The notes beneath the pieces are model-generated. The model made no database searches, was not told where the DNA came from, and was given only the letters and a program-made list of their open reading frames with translations. Shown piece by piece: positions 1 to 5,571 of a DNA stretch of 11,026 nucleotides. Positions within the stretch are counted from its first letter, which is position 1. Every line of letters begins with the position of its first letter. Position numbers and translations under genes: made by a program. The stretch spans positions 1 through 11,026 of the forward strand of contig JAOZQB010000092.1 in assembly GCA_029932445.1 (NCBI GenBank), given 5' to 3'. The DNA comes from Bacteroidales bacterium (GTDB lineage Bacteria > Bacteroidota > Bacteroidia > Bacteroidales > JAADGE01).

Positions 1-310
1 TTGTTAATAAATCAGGTATTTCATTTTGAATAACTTCCCAAACAAGTTCATAGTCAATACCGAAATAATGATGAATTAATTTATCTCGGAAACCGGCTAT
101 TTCTCTCCAAGATACTGCGGAATGGTTATTTTTCAATTCAAGACTTAAATTTTTTACTGCTTCCCCTATTATTTCCATACTTCTTGAAACAGCTCTTATT
201 AATATTTCATCATCAATAAATTACCCGTATGTAATATTTTTAAAATTATTTACGATAAACAAGCACTCCTGTTCGATATCAGCTAAAAAATCAGAATCAT
301 AACGTAACAT
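1..310 (-). pseudogene. hepT: HepT-family toxin (HEPN ribonuclease), interrupted by an in-frame stop and cut by the window edge
   Basis: Reading from the ATG at 310, the frame gives MLRYDSDFLADIEQ and runs 29 codons to a TAA at 223-221. It then continues in the same frame with clear HepT sequence to the window edge: FIDDEILIRAVSRSMEIIGE, then SWREIAGFRDKLIHHYFGID, then EVIQNEIPDLLT. The HEPN catalytic motif Rx4HxY is intact (Arg75, His80, Tyr82, counting the stop as codon 30). Known HepT proteins are RNases, and MntA neutralises them by adenylylating this Tyr. Residue spacing is normal on both sides of the stop, so a single substitution in a sense codon explains it better than an indel. The ATG overlaps the end of mntA by 14 bases, the usual gene order for this pair. 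An internal ATG at 178 would drop the N-terminal helices. The last residues lie outside the window. Inference: the toxin is dead or truncated, unless the stop is a sequencing error. Confidence 0.85.
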
Positions 311-605
311 ATTCAGTTTCTTTTAAAACATTTTCGGTAAAATTACGATTTTTCGGTAATGATTTAAGTGTTACTAAATCAATATCCGAATCAAATAAAT
401 CTTCCAAATAATGAATGAGTTTTATGTAATTTTTATATGTTTTTTTTTCTCGGATAAATTCTACTGCAAAATCAATATCGCTTGTTTCACTTTGTTGATT
501 TCGGACATAAGAACCAAAAAGTCCGATACGTTTAATTCCGAATTTTTTAATATCGTTTTCATTTTCTTTCAGAATTCGGAATATTTCAATTTTTGTATAT
601 TTCAT
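297..605 (-). CDS. mntA: MntA-family antitoxin, minimal nucleotidyltransferase
   Basis: This 102-residue protein belongs to the minimal nucleotidyltransferase family. The signature GSx10DxD is exact: Gly31-Ser32, ten residues, Asp43-Ile-Asp45. A third acidic position lies in DSDIDLVTL (Asp76). The preceding FGIKRIGLFGSY is typical of the strand and turn that hold the nucleotide. Family members act as antitoxins by transferring AMP from ATP to the Tyr of the Rx4HxY motif in HepT. The gene lies immediately upstream of the hepT frame and overlaps its start by 14 bases, so the two would be co-translated. All catalytic residues are present, so the antitoxin looks functional although its partner frame is broken. 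A -7 promoter box lies about 40 bases upstream inside an inverted repeat. The length is normal for the family. Confidence 0.9.
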   Translation of the reverse strand: MKYTKIEIFRILKENENDIKKFGIKRIGLFGSYVRNQQSETSDIDFAVEFIREKKTYKNYIKLIHYLEDLFDSDIDLVTLKSLPKNRNFTENVLKETEYVTL

Positions 606-632
606 TTTATGAATTTTTATAGAAATTAAAAA

Positions 633-660
633 CGACTTTCCTACAAAAGTAAAAAAGTCG
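633..660 (-). promoter_or_regulatory. Probable mntA promoter -7 box framed by an inverted repeat (operator candidate)
   Basis: CGACTTT at 633-639 and AAAGTCG at 654-660 form a perfect 7-base inverted repeat with a 14-base spacer. Inside the spacer, positions 651-644 read TACTTTTG on the minus strand, which matches the Bacteroidota -7 consensus TAnnTTTG. The start site would fall near 640, giving mntA a leader of about 35 bases. No good TTTG -33 element is visible at the expected distance. A dyad around a -7 box suggests a repressor site, but it could also be a weak hairpin. Confidence 0.5.
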
Positions 661-730
661 CTTAAAAAGTATCTATGAATTTGAAATATTTTTAATTTTA
701 TCTTCTCTGATAATTAAATATAAAATTAAA

Positions 731-758
731 ACTTATAATTCATAACTTATAATTCATA
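731..758. repeat. Tandem duplication of a 14-base AT-rich unit
   Basis: ACTTATAATTCATA occurs twice back to back (731-744 and 745-758), followed by a partial third copy (AATTC). It lies just beyond the fabG stop codon, between fabG and mntA. It may be simple slipped-strand duplication. The intergenic stretch 606-762 holds nothing else beyond the mntA promoter region, and no GC-rich terminator for fabG is visible. Confidence 0.7.
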
Positions 759-762
759 ATTC

Positions 763-1509
763 TTAAGTATTCATAGCACCGCAAACATGAATAACCTGTC
801 CGCTGACATAAGATGATAAATCAGAAGCAAGATAAATACAAGTATTTGCAACATCTTCAGGAGTTCCGCCGCGTTTCATCGGAATGATTTTAATCCATTC
901 TTCGCGTGCTTTTTCAGGAATTTGTGCGGTCATTTCGGTAATGATAAATCCGGGAGCAACGGCATTACTTCGGATATTTCTGGCACCGAGTTCTTTAGCA
1001 ACTGATTTCGTAAATCCGATAATCCCGGCTTTTGATGCCGAATAGTTTGATTGACCGGCGTTTCCGCTGACACCTACAACCGAACTCATATTAATAATTG
1101 AGCCCGAACGTTGTTTCAGCATATATTTTTGTGTTGCTTTGGTCATGTTAAAAACGGATTTTAAGTTTACTTTTATTACCAAATCCCACTGATCTTCAGT
1201 CATTCGCATTAATAAAGTATCTCTGGTAATACCGGCATTATTAACAAGAGCATCAATTCTTCCGAAATCTTCAATAACGGCATCAATTGTCTTTTGAGAA
1301 CCTTCAAAATTGCTTGCATCCGAGGCGTATCCTTTTGCTTTAATACCCATTTCTTCAAGTTCTTTTTCAAGATTAATCATGTCGTCATTTCTGACTAAAT
1401 CCGTAAAAGCAATATCAGCACCTTGTTCGGCAAATTTTATTGCAATGGCTTTTCCGATACCTCTGGCAGCACCGGTTATTACGGCAACTTTTCCTTCTAA
1501 TAATTTCAT
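763..1509 (-). CDS. fabG: 3-oxoacyl-[acyl-carrier-protein] reductase (FabG)
   Basis: This 248-residue classical short-chain dehydrogenase has the length of FabG. It has the nucleotide-binding TGAARGIG (12-19), NNAG (90-93), the active-site Asn115, Ser143 in INMSSVVG, and Tyr156/Lys160 in SNYSASK. It also has the family-typical NIRSNAVAPGFIITEMT and the C-terminal YVSGQVIHVCG. FabG reduces 3-oxoacyl-ACP to 3-hydroxyacyl-ACP with NADPH in the fatty acid elongation cycle, in the cytoplasm. The assignment to fatty acid synthesis rests on overall similarity. Related reductases acting on acyl-CoA or other ketones share these motifs, so a paralogue with another substrate is possible. The gene stands alone, without other fab or acpP genes, between two toxin-antitoxin loci. 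A good promoter lies about 180 bases upstream, leaving a long leader with strong folding potential. Confidence 0.92.
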   Translation of the reverse strand: MKLLEGKVAVITGAARGIGKAIAIKFAEQGADIAFTDLVRNDDMINLEKELEEMGIKAKGYASDASNFEGSQKTIDAVIEDFGRIDALVNNAGITRDTLLMRMTEDQWDLVIKVNLKSVFNMTKATQKYMLKQRSGSIINMSSVVGVSGNAGQSNYSASKAGIIGFTKSVAKELGARNIRSNAVAPGFIITEMTAQIPEKAREEWIKIIPMKRGGTPEDVANTCIYLASDLSSYVSGQVIHVCGAMNT

Positions 1510-1534
1510 GTGTCTATTTTATAATTTTCAAAGG

Positions 1535-1656
1535 TCACATAGCCTGCCTGACGGCAGACAGGGAACACCCGCATGTGAGCTTTATTTAATATATTTATTT
1601 ATGAAACTGCATTAGTCATTCTCTTGGGTGTTACAGTTTAGAATGGGTGTTTCATA
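1535..1656 (-). promoter_or_regulatory. Structured leader of fabG mRNA: two fold-back domains with a possible pseudoknot
   Basis: Domain I has an 8-base outer stem, TATGAAAC (1600-1607) with GTTTCATA (1649-1656), and a 6-base inner stem, CATTCT (1617-1622) with AGAATG (1640-1645), closing a 17-base loop. Domain II has an outer stem TCACAT (1535-1540) with ATGTGA (1573-1578), enclosing a GC-rich hairpin CTGCC (1544-1548) with GGCAG (1553-1557). The domain I loop carries GGGTGTT (1626-1632), the exact complement of AACACCC (1564-1570), which lies unpaired in domain II, so a 7-base tertiary helix is possible. The promoter at 1686-1716 would transcribe the whole element into fabG mRNA. No known riboswitch class is recognised. 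Function is inferred only from structure and position, and covariation has not been tested. Confidence 0.45.
1543..1562. repeat. GC-rich near-palindrome, REP-like
   Basis: The stretch runs from CCTGCC through TGAC and GGCAG to ACAGG. It is close to a perfect palindrome (one base, A at 1558, breaks it) and is far richer in G+C than its surroundings. Dispersed palindromes of this look occur in some bacterial intergenic regions. Only one copy lies in this window, so repeat status cannot be shown here. It also forms the inner hairpin of the fabG leader structure. Confidence 0.4.
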
Positions 1657-1685
1657 TTGTTAAAATATTTGTGTTATACAGCAGA

Positions 1686-1716
1686 CAAAAATAGAATTTA
1701 TTATAAACTAATCAAA
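1686..1716 (-). promoter_or_regulatory. Bacteroidota-type promoter for fabG
   Basis: On the minus strand, TTTG (1716-1713) is followed after 19 bases by TATTTTTG (1693-1686), a full match to the -33 TTTG and -7 TAnnTTTG consensus of Bacteroides-type sigma factors. The start site would be near 1680. It sits right after the stop codon of the toxin gene at 1723, so fabG need not depend on read-through. The resulting leader of about 170 bases is long for this phylum. Confidence 0.65.
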
Positions 1717-1722
1717 ATGATT

Positions 1723-2025
1723 TTATTTAATAAATAATTTATTCGGATTTTGCCTTGAATCAAAAACTCTGTTTATATAAACCAATTCAGCCGAAATATG
1801 ATAAACTATTTTATAATGTTTGAAGATAAGTCTTCTGTATTCATTTTTAAAACGTTCAAATTTCGGTTCTTTTTGGCCGGCTTCCGGCATATTTTGTAAG
1901 ACAGAAGTTTCGTCAATAATTTGAAACACAATTAATTGTGCTTTATTTATATTAATTTCCGATTTAATAAAGTTGAAAATATTTTTCAAATCATTTTTGG
2001 CTGTTTCTGTCCAAATTATTTCCAT
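1723..2025 (-). CDS. ParE/RelE-superfamily toxin
   Basis: This 100-residue protein has the layout of ParE/RelE-type toxins. It starts MEIIWTETAKNDLKNIFNFI, the WTxxAxxDLxxI helix of the family. The central stretch NEYRRLIFKHYKIVYHI (61-77) and the closing VYINRVFDSRQNPNKL (83-97) match the beta-sheet core and the typical FDxRQNP ending. Family members either inhibit DNA gyrase (ParE) or cut ribosome-bound mRNA (RelE), and the sequence does not settle which. The FDSRQNP ending is more usual in ParE-like plasmid-stabilisation proteins. The ATG overlaps the end of the upstream 70-residue gene by 10 bases, the common antitoxin-toxin arrangement. The frame is intact and of normal length, so the toxin is probably active. 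Confidence 0.85.
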   Translation of the reverse strand: MEIIWTETAKNDLKNIFNFIKSEININKAQLIVFQIIDETSVLQNMPEAGQKEPKFERFKNEYRRLIFKHYKIVYHISAELVYINRVFDSRQNPNKLFIK

Positions 2026-2228
2026 TTTAAAACTTCATTTTTTAAATCCGAATTTGAAATAATTTTCCCTTCCGAAATATCTTTTTCGGAAAGTTCTAAT
2101 GCATCAATAAATTCAATTTCTTCTTTTTCAGTGTATTCAGATTTTATTTTAATGAATTTCAGTTCTTTAATCAAAGACAGAAAGAAGTGTTTTTTAGAAT
2201 CCGGTATTGAAATAATATAATTTCCCAT
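2016..2228 (-). CDS. Probable antitoxin of the ParE/RelE-type toxin
   Basis: This 70-residue protein lies directly upstream of the toxin and overlaps it by 10 bases. It begins with a short beta-like stretch (GNYIISIPDSKKHFFLSLIKEL) and is charged afterwards (EYTEKEEIEFIDALELSEKDISEGKIISNSDLKNEVLKW). The second half resembles the ALxxSExDxxxG segment with which many small antitoxins embrace ParE/RelE-type toxins. No recognisable DNA-binding fold is obvious in the first part, so the exact family is uncertain. The antitoxin role rests on position, size, overlap and this C-terminal pattern. A good promoter lies about 20 bases upstream, so the pair has its own transcription. Confidence 0.75.
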   Translation of the reverse strand: MGNYIISIPDSKKHFFLSLIKELKFIKIKSEYTEKEEIEFIDALELSEKDISEGKIISNSDLKNEVLKWK

Positions 2229-2249
2229 TTTAAATCAATTTAGATTATA

Positions 2250-2283
2250 CAAAGATACAAAATTCTTACGGGATTAACACAAA
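2250..2283 (-). promoter_or_regulatory. Promoter of the antitoxin-toxin pair
   Basis: On the minus strand TATCTTTG (2257-2250) fits the TAnnTTTG -7 consensus. TTTG (2283-2280) stands 22 bases upstream, slightly longer than the usual 19-21. The -33 element lies within the last codons of the preceding dehydrogenase gene. The start site near 2244 gives a leader of only about 15 bases. Confidence 0.6.
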
Positions 2284-3221
2284 TCAATTTCTTTTCCACT
2301 CCCGGTAAGAAATAATTTGATATTTTCGGAAATTCCGGCAAGCAATTTTTGCCTTGCCTCAAAAGATGTCCAAGCAATATGCGGTGTGATGATAATATTC
2401 GGAGCTTTGAATAAAATATTATTATTTTTCGGCGGTTCTTGTGTTAACACATCAACGGCAGCATAGCTGATTTCTTTATTAACAAGTGCATCGTGTAAAT
2501 CTTGCTCATTTACGATACCGCCTCGTGCGGCATTTATCAAAACGGCCGATTTTTTCATTAATTTTAGTTCTTTTTCAGAAATCAAGTTTTTTGTTCTTTC
2601 TGTTAAAGGTGTGTGAATTGTGAGAATATCAGATTGTTGCAAAAATTCCTTTAAGGGTAATCGGGCAGGAGAGGATTTGCTGTTTTGCAAACTTTCAGAA
2701 ATCAGAATATTCATTCCGAACACTTTTCCGATTTCGGCAACACGTTTTCCGATGGTTCCGTAGCCGATAATTCCGAGATTTTTACCTTTAAGTTCAATAA
2801 AAGGATGATTCAGCATCGTAAAAACCGGAGATTTTTGCCAAAGTCCGTTTTTCACATCATGAGCCGTATCTGCCATAGAATTCAGAATTGCCAAAATATA
2901 CCCGAATACAGTTTGAGCAACCGAATCTGTTGAATAATCTTTAACATTGCTTACTACAATGTTTCTTTTTTTAGCTTCTTCAATATCAATATTATTATAA
3001 CCGGTAGCAGCTACGCAAATCAGTTTAAGATTTTCGGCAACTTGCATTTCAGTTTTTCCGATAATAACTTTATTTGTGATAATGATTTCGGCATTTTTTA
3101 TTCTGTCAAAAACTTCTTTTTCGGAAGTTGTATCATAAGAGATTAATTCACATTGATTTTCAATATCTTGCAATGAAATGTCATTACCTATGGTTGATTT
3201 ATCGAGTAATACAGCTGTCAT
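2274..3221 (-). CDS. D-2-hydroxyacid dehydrogenase (glycerate/hydroxypyruvate type)
   Basis: This 315-residue enzyme of the D-isomer 2-hydroxyacid dehydrogenase family interconverts a 2-oxoacid and a D-2-hydroxyacid with NAD(H). The Rossmann motif is GYGTIG (153-158). The catalytic triad is visible: Arg233 in NAARGGIVNE, Glu262 in DVLTQEPP and His281 in TPHIAWTS. The TPHIAW form of the last motif is typical of glycerate dehydrogenase/hydroxypyruvate reductase members. An acidic residue (Glu176) follows the second strand, which favours NAD over NADP (inference). There is no C-terminal ACT domain, so it is not a long-form SerA. The start follows the stop of the acyl-CoA synthetase gene by 16 bases, so both are probably one operon. 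The substrate is unproven: hydroxypyruvate, glyoxylate or another 2-oxoacid. Confidence 0.88.
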   Translation of the reverse strand: MTAVLLDKSTIGNDISLQDIENQCELISYDTTSEKEVFDRIKNAEIIITNKVIIGKTEMQVAENLKLICVAATGYNNIDIEEAKKRNIVVSNVKDYSTDSVAQTVFGYILAILNSMADTAHDVKNGLWQKSPVFTMLNHPFIELKGKNLGIIGYGTIGKRVAEIGKVFGMNILISESLQNSKSSPARLPLKEFLQQSDILTIHTPLTERTKNLISEKELKLMKKSAVLINAARGGIVNEQDLHDALVNKEISYAAVDVLTQEPPKNNNILFKAPNIIITPHIAWTSFEARQKLLAGISENIKLFLTGSGKEIDLC

Positions 3222-3237
3222 TGTTTATATTTACAAA

Positions 3238-5295
3238 TTATTTCTCAATCCTAATCCTTGCATCCACTGCTATTACATCTTTTGCAGTGCCCAACAACGG
3301 ATTTAAATCCATTTCAATTATTTCCGGTGCTGCTTCTAGTAATGCCGAAAGTCGAACAATTATTTCCGCAAACTTTTTTTGGCTAATACCTTCCTGTCCT
3401 CTGGTTCCTTCAATCAATTTGTATGATTTTAAGGATTTTATCATTTTTTCAGCTTCCTTTTTACTGACCGGCGAAAGTACCGTTGAAACATCTTTGAATA
3501 CTTCAATAAAAATACCGCCCATACCGGCTAAAACAAGATGTCCGAATTTGTCTTCGTATTTTGCTCCGGCAAAAAGTTCCGTTCCGCTTAACATCGGTTG
3601 TAATAAAATTCCCGTTGTATCTTTAATTCTTATCATTCTGTTAAACTCATTTTTAACTTGTTCAAAAGAATTAACATTTAATACAACACCTCCCACATCC
3701 GACTTATGAACAGGTCCTACAACCTTCATTACCAAAGGGAATCTTATTTTTTCGGCATTCTCAAGGGCATCTGTAACATTCTCGACAACAGCTTCTTTTG
3801 CTCTGTTTATTCCGGTCGCATCCAATAGTTTTTGAATATTTTCGGGACTTAAATAACCGTTTTCGGAACTTTCTATAATTCGGCGAACGGTTTTTTTGTC
3901 AATATTCGGAAGTTGTATAATTTCTTCTGCAGGTTTCGGTGTATAGTAAACTTTTGCCATAGCATTTCCGAGCAAAACTTCCTCCGGAAAAAACACTCTG
4001 CCTTTTGAAATAAAATCTTCAATTTCTTCTTTTGCTCCGCTTAAGGACGGTAAAACCGAATAAATCGGTTTTTTGCAGGTTTTTATTTTTTTGTTAATTA
4101 CATCATAAGCGTCAAATACTTTAGCCAATCCCGGAGTGCCGAAAATAACAACCATTGCATCAATAGTATCAATTTCATTTTCACAGAAATCAATAATATC
4201 GGATAATTGTTGTGCGGTTCCCGTTGCCAGAAAATCAATCGGATTAGCAACAGATGAACCCGGAAATAATTTTTCGAGCAGTTCAGTTGCTTTCCGACCT
4301 TCTATTTTAGGAATATTTAAACCGCCTTTTTCGAGAGCATCGGTAAGCATAACTGCCGGACCGCCGGCATGCGTAATAATTCCGATATTTTTACCTTGCA
4401 ATTCGGGCTGCATAAAAACAGAAGCAACGGTTATGAGTTCTTGTCTGCCGTAACAACGTACAATGCCGGCTTTTTTAAATAATGCATCAACAGCAACATC
4501 TGAACTTGCCAAAGCTCCGGTGTGCGAAGATGCTGCACGACTTCCGGCTGAAGAGCTTCCGGCTTTTACCGCTGCTATTTTACAACCTTTGCGAATAAGT
4601 GAACTTGCATGTTTCAGTAATTTTTGCGGTTTGTTAATTTGTTCGAGATACAGCAGCTTAATTTTAGGGCTATGTCCTTCTTCATAAGTTAAATCCATAT
4701 ATTCAAGAACTTCTTCAACGCCGGTTTGAGCACTGTTTCCTACGGAATATAAACTTGCAAATCGTAAACCGTTCGGAATACCGAGTTCGGTAATAAAAAC
4801 AGCAGTAGCTCCCGATCCTGAGATAAAATCGACACCTTGCGGGTCTAATTTAGGGATAGGCGAAGTGAAAACACCGTGATAGTTCGGAGTTAAAACACCA
4901 ACGCCGTTAGGTCCTATTAAAACGCCGTTTACATTATTAATAATTTCAACAATTTTATGTTCGATTTTGGCTCCTTTTTCGTTTGTTTCACTAAATCCGG
5001 CAGAAAGAATAATAAATGCTTTTGTCTTTTTATTTTCAGCCAGAATTTTTACGGTATCAACACAAAATTTCGCAGGAATAGCAAGTATTGCCAAATCCGT
5101 AACCGGTAAATCGTTTAAGTCTTTATACGAATTAATTCCCTGAACTTTATCCTGTTTCGGATTAGAAACATAAAGCTTCCCTTGGTAATTTCCTTTTATA
5201 ATGTTGAATAAAACTTTTCCTCCCGGTTTGTGGATATCATCGGAACCGCCGACTACGACAATACTCTCAGGATTTAATAATTGTTTATTTATCAT
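3238..5295 (-). CDS. ADP-forming acetate/acyl-CoA synthetase, alpha-beta fusion
   Basis: This 685-residue protein belongs to the NDP-forming acyl-CoA synthetase family: acyl-CoA + ADP + Pi gives acid + CoA + ATP. Order of domains: CoA-binding Rossmann domain (about 1-140, GGSDDIHKPGGKV), succinyl-CoA-ligase-like domains with the phosphorylated His258 in SSHTGALASSD, then an ATP-grasp beta part (about 465-685) with VMKVVGPVHKSDVGGVV. In that motif His530 matches the second His of the phosphate relay known in archaeal enzymes, and the part ends with EMDLNPLL. Length and fusion order are normal. The chosen start MINKQLLNPESI matches the usual N-terminus of the family. It is the first gene of a likely operon with the dehydrogenase 16 bases downstream, and it has a foldable leader. 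Such enzymes conserve energy from acetyl-CoA or branched/aryl acyl-CoA in anaerobes. Which acid is used here cannot be read from the sequence. Confidence 0.92.
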   Translation of the reverse strand: MINKQLLNPESIVVVGGSDDIHKPGGKVLFNIIKGNYQGKLYVSNPKQDKVQGINSYKDLNDLPVTDLAILAIPAKFCVDTVKILAENKKTKAFIILSAGFSETNEKGAKIEHKIVEIINNVNGVLIGPNGVGVLTPNYHGVFTSPIPKLDPQGVDFISGSGATAVFITELGIPNGLRFASLYSVGNSAQTGVEEVLEYMDLTYEEGHSPKIKLLYLEQINKPQKLLKHASSLIRKGCKIAAVKAGSSSAGSRAASSHTGALASSDVAVDALFKKAGIVRCYGRQELITVASVFMQPELQGKNIGIITHAGGPAVMLTDALEKGGLNIPKIEGRKATELLEKLFPGSSVANPIDFLATGTAQQLSDIIDFCENEIDTIDAMVVIFGTPGLAKVFDAYDVINKKIKTCKKPIYSVLPSLSGAKEEIEDFISKGRVFFPEEVLLGNAMAKVYYTPKPAEEIIQLPNIDKKTVRRIIESSENGYLSPENIQKLLDATGINRAKEAVVENVTDALENAEKIRFPLVMKVVGPVHKSDVGGVVLNVNSFEQVKNEFNRMIRIKDTTGILLQPMLSGTELFAGAKYEDKFGHLVLAGMGGIFIEVFKDVSTVLSPVSKKEAEKMIKSLKSYKLIEGTRGQEGISQKKFAEIIVRLSALLEAAPEIIEMDLNPLLGTAKDVIAVDARIRIEK

Positions 5296-5349
5296 GTTAA
5301 GTTTATTTTATATTTGAGTGTAGTCTAAAAAGGTCAATTTCGTGAGAAT

Positions 5350-5429
5350 AGGTGCAGCATCTTTTTTAATAAACTGATTATAAGTCAAATAAATTTCAAT
5401 TATTGTGCAAAATCAGATGCTTTGCACCT
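5350..5429 (-). promoter_or_regulatory. Long hairpin in the leader of the acyl-CoA synthetase mRNA
   Basis: AGGTGCAGCATCT (5350-5362) pairs with AGATGC-TT-TGCACCT (5415-5429): 13 pairs with a 2-base bulge and a loop of about 52 bases. It lies 55 to 134 bases before the ATG at 5295 and downstream of the nearest -7 box, so it would be in the mRNA. A tiny frame, MLHLFSRN (5360-5334), starts inside the stem on the minus strand; a frame MSPV lies at 5446-5432. There is no T-rich tail on either side typical of a terminator for the minus strand. It may be a regulatory leader or the remnant of an inverted-repeat element. Confidence 0.5.
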
Positions 5430-5461
5430 TCTTATACCGGACTCATATTTGTAATTTTCAA

Positions 5462-5469
5462 CAAAAGTA
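5462..5469 (-). promoter_or_regulatory. Probable -7 box for the acyl-CoA synthetase operon
   Basis: The minus strand reads TACTTTTG, a match to TAnnTTTG and identical to the box before mntA. No TTTG is seen 19-22 bases upstream, so the -33 element is weak or absent. A start near 5457 would give a leader of about 160 bases containing the hairpin at 5350-5429. The rest of the gap 5296-5571 holds only this box, the hairpin and the terminator. Confidence 0.45.
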
Positions 5470-5516
5470 AAATATTTATTTGAAGTTGAAGATGACTTAA
5501 AACATATTTATAAAAG

Positions 5517-5546
5517 AACCGTGCCACACTACAGTGCGGCACGGTT
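5517..5546 (-). terminator. Strong intrinsic terminator of the papain-family protease gene
   Basis: AACCGTGCC (5517-5525) and GGCACGGTT (5538-5546) form a perfect 9-base stem. An inner CAC/GTG helix (5527-5529 with 5534-5536) and a TACA loop extend it past an A-C mismatch. On the minus strand the stem is followed by CTTTTATAAAT, a T-rich tail. On the plus strand it is followed by AAAAG. It starts 26 bases after the protease stop codon and separates that gene from the synthetase operon. Confidence 0.85.
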
Positions 5547-5571
5547 AAAAGAATCAAAAAAACGATTTACA

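Noticed and set aside
1310..1615. 101-codon plus-strand frame crossing the fabG start and the leader
   Set aside because: It is antisense to fabG and its leader, with no family features; the minus-strand promoter and structure explain the region better.
1626..1651. Direct repeat GGGTGTT (1626-1632 and 1645-1651) as an operator
   Set aside because: It lies downstream of the inferred start site, and one copy is part of a stem; RNA pairing accounts for it at least as well as a protein site.
3128..3709. 193-codon plus-strand frame
   Set aside because: It is antisense to the well-supported dehydrogenase and synthetase genes and has no recognisable family or promoter.
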